Assembly: GCF_000381005.1 (NCBI RefSeq)
Contig: NZ_KB908383.1
Span: forward strand, 1-54,981
From: Selenomonas bovis DSM 23594
Lineage (GTDB): Bacteria > Bacillota > Negativicutes > Selenomonadales > Selenomonadaceae
Direction of reading: 5' to 3'
Length of the DNA: 54,981 nucleotides
Part shown: piece after piece, positions 1-9,342 of the stretch
Position numbering within the stretch: position 1 is the stretch's first letter
Layout of the letters: every line of letters begins with the position of its first letter
Program-made: the position numbers and the translations under genes
Notes under the pieces: model-generated
Database searches by the model: none
Told to the model about the DNA's origin: nothing
The model's input: only the letters and a program-made list of their open reading frames with translations

Positions 1-163
1 AGGAACCACTGATTAATTCGGCACCCTGCCTTTGCGTATCTGCACTGTCCTCTCGTCGTCGACAAATCCTCAGCGTAGCTCTGCTACGCCTCCGGTTTGT
101 CTCCTAGAGAGATACAGCGCATCTACGCAAATTCAGGGCACCTCATTTAATCAGCGGTTCCTT
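1..163. repeat. MITE-like element, copy A
   Basis: The ends are inverted repeats: the left end reads GGAACCACTGATTAA and the right end TTAATCAGCGGTTCC. A near-identical copy lies at 41539-41702. The middle carries a perfect short palindrome (GCGTAGC, three bases, GCTACGC). There is no coding capacity. The size of about 164 bp with short terminal inverted repeats fits a miniature inverted-repeat element mobilised in trans. The first base of the left end may lie outside the window. Confidence 0.75.
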
Positions 164-252
164 AACGATAACGACTATGAGATTTGAGCCATGCGGGATA
201 TGTGGATAATAGGAATATTTTCTTATCTAAATAATAGAAGGATATTACGGAA

Positions 253-2355
253 ATGATATTCGAAAAAAATGATAAATTGGAACATGGAACCGACAATATC
301 TCAATTGTGCTTAGGCAACTACAAACGAAAATATGCCAGGGACAGTATGATGATGTATATCTACAGATGCTGATTCGTGTGCGTAAGCTTGCCCCACAGG
401 CTGAATATTTTGCAGTATTCTATAGCCTATATGCTTTGGCACATGGAAATTATGAAGTAGCTTTATCCTGTGCAAGGGATGCATTCCATGTTCGCAAGGT
501 GAACCGGGTTATTTGGCACATTATGATAGACTGTTATAGCCATCTGAAACGGTATGATTATGCAGCCTATTTTCAGGGGCTCTGTAAAAAATTCTATGGC
601 GAACCGTTGAAGCTGAATCTGGATATGGAGCAAAAGGAACACATACTCAGCATGCTTTCTCTCGGCAATGGCATTGCTAATTATGCTCCGCTGTCTGCTG
701 GACGAGCATTTTTTGATGAGAATGGACTGAGATTTCAGGGGTCATTATTCACTGGTGAATATTTGCCAGAGATTCGACGTGAAGGCGTATTGCCGTATTT
801 CGTAGGTATATATCCGCACGGAACGGTATCATCACAGAATATGGATCATGTAGTAAAAAAATTGTCCAGTGATGAGGAATTCATAGCAAATTGTAGTGTG
901 GGCACCATATTCGATCTGATGCGCTCAAATAAAGCTAAAGAAGAATATTTCAATCCTGTTGGCACATACATCCTGCCGCTGGCCCCAACAGTCAATGGGC
1001 AGGCAATACAGTTTGATTTTGCGAATGAAAGCAGGAAAGTGTTGCTTTACGGTCGATTGAACTATAACTTTTATCGTATTGATGGTCAGACCAGAGTGAG
1101 TTCTAAGCAGGATATGGTTATCGGAAAGACAATTCGACTCGGGCATAGTCCGAAGCGTAAGAAACTGGTACTCAATATCTTGGCAGATGCCTTGGCTTGG
1201 GAATATGTACGGACGCGCTTCGACAAGCTTATGCCGCGAACGAAAGCGTTTTTCAGTCACGGTATGATTTTTGATAATCATTATTCGGTCAGCGAGTATA
1301 CATTTCCCTCATTGGCTACCATAGAGACAGGACTCTACCCAGCCGAGTCGCAGATATTTCATGAGAAGTGCGCTGTAGGAATCGATAATGAAGTGAAAAC
1401 GCTGTCGGAGCAGATGAATGCGCTGGGCTATTATTGTGTGAATATCATGAGTGATGGCAACGGTGTATATACAGGTGTCACGCGCGGCTATGACAGAATA
1501 ATTGTCAAATCATACGATAACAAAGCATATGAAGGTGTCAGCCGGACCATAGATCAGTTGGAGGCATTCTCAGAGTGCGACCAGTTCATATTTTTGCATA
1601 TAGATGATTCTCATCCCTGGCCTTTGCCAGATTATAGAGCACGACTCTCTACGCAGACGCATTTGCCACTTGATGACCGGCTTACGACGCAGCGTTATAA
1701 GGCAAGTGTCAATATCTATGGCCGTGTGCCGTTCTATATGAGAGCCTTGGATGATTATGTGCAGATGATGGATCGTAATTTAGGAGTGCTATATGACTAC
1801 CTTGAGGCAAATTACCACGATGATGAGTATGTAGTGCAGCTTTATTCTGATCATGGCACGGGAGTGTATGAGCTGGGGGCAAGCGGGAAAATTCCCATTC
1901 TCGTAGGAGATTATTCTACACATGCGGCACTCATGATGCGCGGTTGCGGTATTCCTGCGCGCGGCCTTGTGACAGATGAGCTGACCAGCACAGTGGATTT
2001 ATACAATATTATGGCGCATCATGCAGGCGGCAAATGGAAAACAAATGACAGCAATCTGCCTGCTGCACTTGGCGGCAAAAAGCGGGAGTATACTGTCAGC
2101 TATGTCATGTATCCGGGGCAAAAATTTGCTATGTGCATTCGTACCGGGATAGATGAGTTCGTATTAGAGAGCCAGGGACCATTATATAATGATGGCACAG
2201 TAAATTTAGATGATGCCTCCTGCCGCATTCTGCCTCGCGATGGCAGTGCGGGAGCAGATACGCCTGAGCGGCGTGCGTACTTTATGCAGATAGCGGGATA
2301 TTTAGTACGTCATATTCATAATCAGGGCATCAGCTGGGTGCAGGGGAGAGTCTGA
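253..2355 (+). CDS. Soluble alkaline-phosphatase-superfamily protein, candidate (phosphono)transferase
   Basis: The 700-residue protein has a helical, TPR-like N-terminal part (about 15-120) and a sulfatase/LTA-synthase-like domain from about 310. Visible motifs are EYTFPS with the presumed nucleophile Thr350, followed by TG at 359-360, then HIDDSHPW near 449-456, and the metal-binding SDHG at 532-535. Enzymes of this superfamily move or hydrolyse phospho-, sulfo- or phosphono-groups. Unlike LTA synthases it shows no signal peptide or membrane helices, so a cytoplasmic location is inferred. It starts a run of AEP biosynthesis genes and its stop lies two bases before the next start, so transfer of AEP from a nucleotide-activated donor to a glycan is a reasonable guess. 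A phosphatase or hydrolase remains possible. Confidence 0.7.
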   Translation: MIFEKNDKLEHGTDNISIVLRQLQTKICQGQYDDVYLQMLIRVRKLAPQAEYFAVFYSLYALAHGNYEVALSCARDAFHVRKVNRVIWHIMIDCYSHLKRYDYAAYFQGLCKKFYGEPLKLNLDMEQKEHILSMLSLGNGIANYAPLSAGRAFFDENGLRFQGSLFTGEYLPEIRREGVLPYFVGIYPHGTVSSQNMDHVVKKLSSDEEFIANCSVGTIFDLMRSNKAKEEYFNPVGTYILPLAPTVNGQAIQFDFANESRKVLLYGRLNYNFYRIDGQTRVSSKQDMVIGKTIRLGHSPKRKKLVLNILADALAWEYVRTRFDKLMPRTKAFFSHGMIFDNHYSVSEYTFPSLATIETGLYPAESQIFHEKCAVGIDNEVKTLSEQMNALGYYCVNIMSDGNGVYTGVTRGYDRIIVKSYDNKAYEGVSRTIDQLEAFSECDQFIFLHIDDSHPWPLPDYRARLSTQTHLPLDDRLTTQRYKASVNIYGRVPFYMRALDDYVQMMDRNLGVLYDYLEANYHDDEYVVQLYSDHGTGVYELGASGKIPILVGDYSTHAALMMRGCGIPARGLVTDELTSTVDLYNIMAHHAGGKWKTNDSNLPAALGGKKREYTVSYVMYPGQKFAMCIRTGIDEFVLESQGPLYNDGTVNLDDASCRILPRDGSAGADTPERRAYFMQIAGYLVRHIHNQGISWVQGRV

Positions 2356-2357
2356 CT

Positions 2358-3479
2358 ATGCAGGTAGATGATTTTCTTGCGATACTGGGAAGCGATTTCT
2401 ATGCGGGGGTGCCGGACTCCCAGCTGCGGCCTCTCTGTGATACGCTGCTGGCGCGCTATGGCGCGGCTGGAGCGCATCATCAGATATGCGCAAATGAGGG
2501 CAACGCGACAGCGGCAGCGGCAGGGTATTATCTGTCCACGGGACGCGTACCAGCCGTGTATTTGCAAAATAGCGGCATCGGTAATATAGTGAATCCTGTA
2601 GCCTCGCTGATGAATCGGCGCGTCTATGGCATACCGTGTATCTTTCTTGTGGGCTGGCGCGGTGAACCGGGCGTGAAGGATGCGCCGCAGCATGCCTTTC
2701 AGGGCGAGGTGTCGTATTCGCTGCTGCACGACTTAGGTATGCGCACATATATCTTTTATCGCGATACCACAGCCGCAGAGCTGAAGGAGATATTGCAGGA
2801 TGCTGCGGGTGAGCTGGCGGATGGGAAACAGGTAGCACTGCTCATACAGAAAGGGGCGCTGCAAGGCGAGAAGGTATCCTATCATAATGGTGATACCATG
2901 CAGCGCGAGACAGCTATACGGATACTGTTGCAGACGGCTCCGGCAGAGGATGTCTTCGTGGCAACGACAGGTAAGGCCAGCCGGGAACTCTATGAGATAC
3001 GTGAGCAGATGCAGCAGAGGCATGACCACGACTTTTTGCTCGTTGGGTCGATGGGGCATGCAAGTTCCCTGGCTATGGAAATAGCCCGTCAGAGACCAGA
3101 ATGCCATATCTGGTGTATCGATGGTGATGGAGCAGCCCTCATGCACATGGGCGCTATGGCCGTGCTGGGAACTAGCGGTCTCGGCAATATCACGCACGTG
3201 CTCATCAACAATGGTGCACATGAGTCGGTCGGAGGTCAACCGACAGTCGGGCACCTTATAGACTTCGGGCGGATAGCGGCGGGCTGCGGCTATCGGGCGG
3301 TATACAAGACCTCGACGGAGACGGACATGGCGAGCGCCGCCAGAGAGGCCTGTACGGCAGCAGGACCGGTATTCCTAGAGGTGCGCTGTGCCATCGGCTC
3401 GAGGCCCGATCTTGGACGACCTGGGGGTTCACTCATAGAGGCGAGGCAAGCCTTCATGTCGACGTTGCAGAAAAGATGA
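2358..3479 (+). CDS. aepY: Phosphonopyruvate decarboxylase
   Basis: This thiamine-diphosphate enzyme of 373 residues would decarboxylate phosphonopyruvate to phosphonoacetaldehyde, the step that makes the PEP mutase reaction irreversible. The catalytic glutamate sits in ANEG (about residue 47). The diphosphate/Mg motif begins with GDG at 256-258 and closes with NN at 284-285. The length is normal for the family. Translation starts at ATG 2358 behind GGGGAGAG, directly after the upstream stop, which suggests coupling. The substrate is assigned from the neighbouring PEP mutase and AEP transaminase genes; sequence alone would also allow sulfopyruvate decarboxylase. Confidence 0.9.
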   Translation: MQVDDFLAILGSDFYAGVPDSQLRPLCDTLLARYGAAGAHHQICANEGNATAAAAGYYLSTGRVPAVYLQNSGIGNIVNPVASLMNRRVYGIPCIFLVGWRGEPGVKDAPQHAFQGEVSYSLLHDLGMRTYIFYRDTTAAELKEILQDAAGELADGKQVALLIQKGALQGEKVSYHNGDTMQRETAIRILLQTAPAEDVFVATTGKASRELYEIREQMQQRHDHDFLLVGSMGHASSLAMEIARQRPECHIWCIDGDGAALMHMGAMAVLGTSGLGNITHVLINNGAHESVGGQPTVGHLIDFGRIAAGCGYRAVYKTSTETDMASAAREACTAAGPVFLEVRCAIGSRPDLGRPGGSLIEARQAFMSTLQKR

Positions 3480-3517
3480 ATAGATGGGGACGGTAGTAAA
3501 AAGCAGGAGGTAATCGG

Positions 3518-4213
3518 ATGGAGGTAGCGCGCGCAGTATTCCTGGCGGCGGGCAGGGGCAGCCGCATGGCGCCGGTGACTGATAAACTGCCGAAGCCGCT
3601 CGTGCCGGTGAATGGCAAGCGCATCATAACGACCTTGCTCGATGCCGTCGTAGCGGCGGGCATCCGCGAGATATATATCGTATGTGGCTACCGCCGGGAG
3701 CAGTTTGCTATGCTGCAACACGAATACCCTATGGTGACATTGCTCGACAATCCCTACTACAAGCAGGCAAATAACATATCCTCGATATACGTGGCCGGGA
3801 ATAGGGTACAGAATGCCTATATCATCGAGAGCGATTTGCTCCTAAGACGTGGCGCGCTCATATCGCCTGATCAGATGCGGTCGAATTATCTGGCGATACC
3901 GGTAGAAAAGACGGATGACTGGTGTTTTTTCACCGATTTGGATAATAAGATAAAGAAAATAATGGTGGGCGGTAAAAACTGCCAGCAGATGGTTGGCATA
4001 TCTTATTGGACAGCGGCCGATGGCAAGAGACTTGCGGAATGTACGAAGAAGTTATTTGCGGATAGACAGAATTGGCAGCTCTACTGGGATCAGGTAGCGC
4101 TGGAGTATTTCCTGGGAGAGTTTTCTGTATATACGCGGCCATGTGGTCACGAGGATGTTGTGGAGATTGACACCTTGGCTGAGCTGCAGGCGCTGGATAG
4201 CACATATAGGTGA
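3518..4213 (+). CDS. LicC-type nucleotidyltransferase (probable CTP:AEP cytidylyltransferase)
   Basis: The 231-residue protein opens with the nucleotidyltransferase signature LAAGRGSRM...PKPLVPVNGK (about residues 8-31), which binds the NTP and Mg. This is the LicC/phosphocholine cytidylyltransferase fold. In AEP operons such enzymes (PntC class) activate AEP as CMP-AEP for transfer to glycans; that role is inferred from context. It has a strong AGGAGG site nine bases before the ATG. The gene ends just ahead of the PEP mutase gene, which carries a second, unrelated nucleotidyltransferase domain. Confidence 0.8.
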   Translation: MEVARAVFLAAGRGSRMAPVTDKLPKPLVPVNGKRIITTLLDAVVAAGIREIYIVCGYRREQFAMLQHEYPMVTLLDNPYYKQANNISSIYVAGNRVQNAYIIESDLLLRRGALISPDQMRSNYLAIPVEKTDDWCFFTDLDNKIKKIMVGGKNCQQMVGISYWTAADGKRLAECTKKLFADRQNWQLYWDQVALEYFLGEFSVYTRPCGHEDVVEIDTLAELQALDSTYR

Positions 4214-4244
4214 AATGGAAATTGTCAATGGTGAGGTAAAGAGG

Positions 4245-5543
4245 ATGGCAAAGACTGTCTATGCATGCTTTTGTACTGATGTGATACATGAGGGACATCG
4301 CCATATCCTGCGCGAAGCCGCAAAGCTCGGGCGGGTGGTAGCAGGGGTGCTCTGCGACAGTGAAATGGTGCGTTACAACAGGTTTCCAACTATAACTCTG
4401 GATGAGCGCATCGAGCTGCTGCAGCGGGAACCTGAAGTGGACGAGGTCGTGGTGCAGCAGCAGATTATGTACAATCATATCATAGATGAGCTGCGGCCTG
4501 ATTTTGTCGTGCACGGAGATAACTGGCAGACCGGTCCAGAGAAGGCCATCCGTGATAATGTCGTAGCCTGTCTGACAAAATATGGCGGGCAGCTCATAGA
4601 AGTGCCATATACCTATAATGATACTGTGAAGAAGATAGACGACCGCATGCGCGAGAAGCTGGCTATGCCGGAATTTCGCCGCGGGCGGCTGCGCAAGCTC
4701 ATCGATATGGTGCCAGTCGTCAAGACGCTCGAGGTGCATAGCGGCCTTACAGGGCTCATCGCTGAGAAGACAGTCGTCGAGCATGACGGTGGTCTCGATC
4801 AGTTTGATGCGATGTGGATTTCGAGTCTTTGTGATTCTACGGCAAAGGGCAAACCGGATATCGAGCTTGTTGATATGTCTTCACGCATACGCACGATAGA
4901 CGACGTACTCGATGTGACAACGAAGCCCATCATCCTCGATGCCGATACCGGCGGTCTTATCGAGCATTTCGTCTATAATGTGCGCACCCTCGAGCGCATG
5001 GGGGTTTCGGCCGTCATCCTCGAGGATAAGACAGGACTCAAGAAGAACTCGCTTTTTGGCACAGAAGTCGAACAGACGCAGGATACCATCGAGCATTTCT
5101 GTCAGAAGATAGCGGCCGGCAAAGCCGTGCAGCGCACGGACGATTTCATGATCATCGCGCGCATAGAGAGCCTGATACTCGAGAAGGGACTGGGCGATGC
5201 ACTGAAGCGGGCGGAGGCCTACGTGAAAGCCGGAGCCGACGGCATAATGATTCACTCGCGTAAAAAGGAGCCCCGGGAGCTCTTTGATTTCTGTCGGTAT
5301 TTCCATCAATCATATCCCGATATACCGCTCGTAGTAGTACCGACATCATTTCCTCAGTATACCGAGCAGGAGCTCGCGCAGCATGGGGTGAAAATAGTCA
5401 TCTATGCGAATCAGCTCACGCGCAGCGCATTTCCGGCTATGGAGCGGACAGCCAAGAGCATCCTCGAGCATCACCGAGCGCTTGAGGCGTCAAAATACCT
5501 CATGCCGATCAGGGATATCATCACACTCATTGATGAACTGTGA
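4245..5543 (+). CDS. aepX: PEP mutase with N-terminal nucleotidyltransferase-like domain
   Basis: PEP mutase converts phosphoenolpyruvate to phosphonopyruvate, the C-P bond-forming step. In this 433-residue protein the mutase domain (about 145-433) has the diagnostic EDKxGxKxNS signature at 260-269, which separates mutases from isocitrate lyase relatives. Residues 1-130 form a TagD-like nucleotidyltransferase domain with HEGH (15-18) and a GDNW motif near 91. An open frame reaches back to 4143, but the ATG at 4245 has GTGAGG upstream and begins right at the domain start, so I chose it. The fused domain may bind or activate a nucleotide, or may be regulatory; its substrate is unknown. Confidence 0.92.
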   Translation: MAKTVYACFCTDVIHEGHRHILREAAKLGRVVAGVLCDSEMVRYNRFPTITLDERIELLQREPEVDEVVVQQQIMYNHIIDELRPDFVVHGDNWQTGPEKAIRDNVVACLTKYGGQLIEVPYTYNDTVKKIDDRMREKLAMPEFRRGRLRKLIDMVPVVKTLEVHSGLTGLIAEKTVVEHDGGLDQFDAMWISSLCDSTAKGKPDIELVDMSSRIRTIDDVLDVTTKPIILDADTGGLIEHFVYNVRTLERMGVSAVILEDKTGLKKNSLFGTEVEQTQDTIEHFCQKIAAGKAVQRTDDFMIIARIESLILEKGLGDALKRAEAYVKAGADGIMIHSRKKEPRELFDFCRYFHQSYPDIPLVVVPTSFPQYTEQELAQHGVKIVIYANQLTRSAFPAMERTAKSILEHHRALEASKYLMPIRDIITLIDEL

Positions 5544-5559
5544 AGCGGAGGAAAACATA

Positions 5560-5658
5560 ATGTTGAAATTGAGCTGTTATGCCTCTGCTATGCAGGAGGA
5601 TCGGAATAATCGCTATATCTATCATGTGATATTTACACGGCAGGAGGGGAAGCAATAA
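5560..5658 (+). CDS. Possible 32-residue small protein
   Basis: An ATG preceded by GCGGAGGAAA opens a short frame of 32 codons that ends one base before the phnW start. It begins MLKLSCYASAM and ends RQEGKQ. It has no recognisable family. It could be a real small protein, a translational coupler for phnW, or chance. The good ribosome site and the snug fit between two genes are the only support. Confidence 0.25.
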   Translation: MLKLSCYASAMQEDRNNRYIYHVIFTRQEGKQ

Positions 5659-5659
5659 A

Positions 5660-6784
5660 ATGGTGGAACGCAAGATACTATTGAATCCTGGACCGGCTAC
5701 AACTACTGATACAGTGAAAATGGCTCAAGTCGTGCCTGACATCTGTCCGCGAGAGGCAGAATTCGGGCAGGTCATGCGCGAGCTTGGGGAGGGGCTGCTG
5801 CACATAGTGCATGCTGCGCCGGAGAAATATAGTTGTGTGCTCTTCTGTGGCTCGGGCACGCTTGTCATCGAGGCCTGTGTGACCTCGCTTGTACCGGCGG
5901 GAAAGAAGATGCTGTTTATCAATAATGGCTCTTATACTTCGCGGGCCGTGGAGATAGCCGAGGCCTGTGGTGTACCGTATCTGGAGTTACGGCTCCCCAT
6001 AGATGAGCCAGCTGACATCGGGCGTGTTAAGCAGGCTTTGGAGTCTGATAAAGACATAGCTGTAGTCTACATCACGCATCAGGAGACTGGCACGGGGCTG
6101 CTGAATCCCATTCGCGAGATAGGGAGGATCGCCCATGCGCATGGCGCTTGGATGGTGGCGGATACGATATCTACGCTTGCGATGCGGCCTATAGATATCG
6201 AGCGTGACAATCTTGACTTCTGCATGAGCTCGGCGCAGAAGGGGATACAGGCCATGACAGGGCTGTCCTTCCTTATTGGCCGTACCGACTGCATAAAGGC
6301 TTCGCAAGTTTTTCCGTGCCACTCGTATTACAGCAATATCTACCTTCAGTACGACTCCTTCGAACGCAGCGGACAAATGCGCTTTACACCGCCTGTGCAG
6401 GTCATATATGCCGCACGTCAGGCCTTAAAAGAATACTTCGCTGAGGGTGAGAATGATAAATGGCGTCGTCATCAAAAGACCATGGCCGCCATACATGCGG
6501 GGCTCTCTGAGCTGGGCTTCCATGAGGTGCTGCCACATGATTATCAGGCCGGACTCGTGGCTGCTGTGCTATACCCTGATGATCCGAACTGGGACTTCGC
6601 GCAGGTGCACGACTATTGTTATGTGCGCGGATTTACCATATATCCCGGCAAGATGCAGCAGTTAGGCACATTCCGGATCTGTGCTCTCGGGGCTATCACA
6701 ACCAGAGATATCAGAGATTTCTTTGTCATATTCAGAGAAGCATTAGCCAATATTTCTGTAACGGTGCCTGTGAAATATGAATAA
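5660..6784 (+). CDS. phnW: 2-aminoethylphosphonate:pyruvate transaminase
   Basis: This PLP-dependent aminotransferase of 374 residues is expected to work in the biosynthetic direction here, aminating phosphonoacetaldehyde to AEP. The family hallmark LLNPGPATTT lies at 7-16 and the PLP lysine is in SSAQKG (Lys194). The length is typical. It starts at ATG 5660 behind AGGAGG. It is the last gene of the AEP operon; there is no phosphonatase (phnX) or C-P lyase nearby, which argues for synthesis rather than catabolism. Confidence 0.92.
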   Translation: MVERKILLNPGPATTTDTVKMAQVVPDICPREAEFGQVMRELGEGLLHIVHAAPEKYSCVLFCGSGTLVIEACVTSLVPAGKKMLFINNGSYTSRAVEIAEACGVPYLELRLPIDEPADIGRVKQALESDKDIAVVYITHQETGTGLLNPIREIGRIAHAHGAWMVADTISTLAMRPIDIERDNLDFCMSSAQKGIQAMTGLSFLIGRTDCIKASQVFPCHSYYSNIYLQYDSFERSGQMRFTPPVQVIYAARQALKEYFAEGENDKWRRHQKTMAAIHAGLSELGFHEVLPHDYQAGLVAAVLYPDDPNWDFAQVHDYCYVRGFTIYPGKMQQLGTFRICALGAITTRDIRDFFVIFREALANISVTVPVKYE

Positions 6785-6804
6785 CTTAGCAGGAAAACTG
6801 TGAG

Positions 6805-7018
6805 AATTCGACAAACATTGTCATACTGAGCTGCAACATTATAAAATATCTGCGATGCTTTCTTGCCAGCATCCGTCGCTATACTGTGGCTGGCATGGCT
6901 GTAGATAATGCCTCCAGTAGAAGCCCAGTGCGGTGACTGAGCGAGAAACAGGTGCGCAGCACGGATTTTCGAATAATGTCGACTTTCCGAAAGGCTGTAA
7001 TCAAGTAAATGAAATTGG
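6805..7018 (+). pseudogene. Remnant of a GT2 glycosyltransferase N-terminus
   Basis: Translation from 6805 gives a piece with STNIVILSCN, then LASIRRYTVAG, then DNASS. This mirrors the start of the GT2 protein at 10490 (TSIVILSYN, IASIRRYTKAG, ENASTDG). The frame stops, and after a shift the match resumes with NVDFPKGCNQ (the intact gene has NVGFPKGCNQ). A block of about seven codons is missing and no downstream catalytic part remains. It is a decayed paralogue lying between phnW and the next GT2 gene. Confidence 0.75.
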
Positions 7019-7056
7019 CATGAATCGTATAGGGAAAACGAAAGAGAGGAATTCAT

Positions 7057-9300
7057 TTGAAAAAGGTAAGTATTATCATAGTGAGCCACAATACAAAAGA
7101 ATATTTATCTTTTTGTATTGCAAGTATTCGCAGATATACTCGGAAAGACTTATACAGAATAATCGTTATAGATAATGCCTCCACAGATGGATTTGTTGAA
7201 GGGCTGCAGGAACAGGAAGATCTATCCTGCATAACGAATAAAGTAAATGTGGGCGCTTTAAAAGGACGCAATCAAGGAATCGCTTTAGTAGAAGATACAG
7301 ATGTATTACTTTTGAGTAGCGATACGATTGTTACACCGAATTGGTTGGATAATTTGCAGAATGCGTTATATTCTAATGAAAAAATAGGGATGGTTGGTTG
7401 TGTGACGAATCATATTTCCGATGATGCACAAGCAATGGTGCCTGGAAATTATCGTACCATAGAGGAACTGGAAGAATTTTCCGAAATGTATAATAAAAGC
7501 AATCCTTCCAAGTGGAAACGGCGCACTACCCTAGGGGATTTTTGCTGTTTAATCAAGCATGAAGTCATTGAAAAGGTCGGGATTTTTGATGAAGGTTTTT
7601 CATCGGAACGGTATGGGAACGATGATTATTCTTTACGCGTCCTGATTGCAGGATATGATGTACTTCTTTGCAAAGATACGTATATTCATTATTTCGGCAT
7701 AGAAGACCATATTCAAGGGGCGAATAAAGAAGAGCAGTGGCAGAATGCGAAAAAGTATAATATCTTACAGGATGAGAATAAAAAAATACTTGCAAATAAG
7801 TGGGGAATGAATGTATCATTAATATCTCATTACAAAGAAATGCAGCCAGACATCTGGAAAGCAGAATATTATTTTCTGCTAGGAGATTATGACAATGCAT
7901 TATCCTCTGCGTTCATTGCGATAGGAACAGATAATCCTCAGGCAACTCATACAGAAAAAATCTATCGAATCATATTAGAATCTATGATTGAATCCTATTA
8001 TGGACTCGAAGATGAAATAAGAATTTTGAAGAATGCGTTGAACTTGTACCCAGGCTCGGCTGTATTCCTTGGTTATGAAGGGTATTTTCTTGCAAAAAAT
8101 GAAGACTGGGACAAAGGAAAAGAACTCTTGGAACGAGCATTGATGTTCTATGAACAAAATGCAACAGAGGAACTTCCCTTCGCCCATGAGGAGAATAAAT
8201 TTAGGACAGCATTGGCAGAATGTTATTTCAGATTAGGGGAAAGAAATTTCGCTGCTGGACAATATGTACGCGTTTTGCAAGACGACCGGTGGTATTTGGA
8301 TGCTTTAGAGGGATACTACCTTCTCGGTCCCGATAAGAATCTGCTTTTACGGATTTATGCAAATAAGGACGATTGGAAACGGATGATTGGTGTATTGAAT
8401 TTGATGGGGATTTTTTCAGATGAATACGTTAATTATTGGGATTTAGATCCGAATATGAGAGAATTGGGAGACAATATTCAATTCTTGTTTGTTAGCATTT
8501 TGGGTAGAAATACAGATTTTTCTGATTCGATTGTCAGGAAACAGATGAAATTATTGCCTGCCTGTTTGCAGGAACTGGTGTATATTTATTATGGGAAGCA
8601 TGGAAATGGCAACTTGCCGTTGAATGCATATCGGGCAATGTCCGATACGGTGAATTTTCTAGGGACAGATGATGTGAAAAAAAGATATCAAAATATGATA
8701 TTAAATCAGAAAAATAGAGATGAAATAAAACGTGTATATTCGCCACAGGAAATTTATGCAAAGGCAGATTCTTTGGAGAATGATTGGCGGAAATTATCTG
8801 CAGATAAATATGACGCAAGTTTATTGCGGAATTTCTATAGAGCGTATGGTCAATTCAAAGAGATAGATTTTCGAAAACTTTTAAGTACATTGTATCAATT
8901 TAAATGCGATGGAAAATTCCTTCTGCAATCATTGAAAGATGTCGCCCCCAAGGATCTCCTTTTATCCTTTGCACAAGAGAGTGATATCTTATCAGATTTA
9001 GAAAGATATTGCTTGTTAGGAAAGTATGAACTTGCTGGTCATATTGCAGCAAAGAATATTTGGAATATTGCTTGTGAAATTTCTTGTATGCTGGTAGAAG
9101 ATGAACTTTATGGAGTAAAGAATCAAGAATTTAAGAAAAACATAAAGCCCATATTGCCGCAAATGTGTTACAAAACAGCATTTGAGAATATCCCTGAAAC
9201 AGATACGATCATGGGAAGAGCGATGATTCGTAAATTAAATAAATGGCATATCAGCGTGAGAGATAATCAATTTTTTAATAAAGAAGACTCAGGTATTTGA
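7057..9300 (+). CDS. GT2 glycosyltransferase with long TPR-like C-terminal region
   Basis: The first 270 residues of this 747-residue protein form a GT-A glycosyltransferase domain: SIIIVSHNT at 5-13, DNASTDG at 39-45 and SSDT at 87-90. SSDT stands where relatives, including the one at 10490, have NSDT. Residues about 280-740 look like helical TPR-type repeats (EYYFLGDYDNA, AECYFRLGERNFA). Translation begins at TTG 7057 behind GAGAGG. There is no signal peptide or membrane helix. The gene and its follower are far richer in A+T than the genes on either side, which suggests a separate origin. Sugar donor and acceptor cannot be read. Confidence 0.8.
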   Translation: MKKVSIIIVSHNTKEYLSFCIASIRRYTRKDLYRIIVIDNASTDGFVEGLQEQEDLSCITNKVNVGALKGRNQGIALVEDTDVLLLSSDTIVTPNWLDNLQNALYSNEKIGMVGCVTNHISDDAQAMVPGNYRTIEELEEFSEMYNKSNPSKWKRRTTLGDFCCLIKHEVIEKVGIFDEGFSSERYGNDDYSLRVLIAGYDVLLCKDTYIHYFGIEDHIQGANKEEQWQNAKKYNILQDENKKILANKWGMNVSLISHYKEMQPDIWKAEYYFLLGDYDNALSSAFIAIGTDNPQATHTEKIYRIILESMIESYYGLEDEIRILKNALNLYPGSAVFLGYEGYFLAKNEDWDKGKELLERALMFYEQNATEELPFAHEENKFRTALAECYFRLGERNFAAGQYVRVLQDDRWYLDALEGYYLLGPDKNLLLRIYANKDDWKRMIGVLNLMGIFSDEYVNYWDLDPNMRELGDNIQFLFVSILGRNTDFSDSIVRKQMKLLPACLQELVYIYYGKHGNGNLPLNAYRAMSDTVNFLGTDDVKKRYQNMILNQKNRDEIKRVYSPQEIYAKADSLENDWRKLSADKYDASLLRNFYRAYGQFKEIDFRKLLSTLYQFKCDGKFLLQSLKDVAPKDLLLSFAQESDILSDLERYCLLGKYELAGHIAAKNIWNIACEISCMLVEDELYGVKNQEFKKNIKPILPQMCYKTAFENIPETDTIMGRAMIRKLNKWHISVRDNQFFNKEDSGI

Positions 9301-9342
9301 AAAGAAAAGTATCTTTAAATGAGGAAAGGTAATGGAAAGAGA

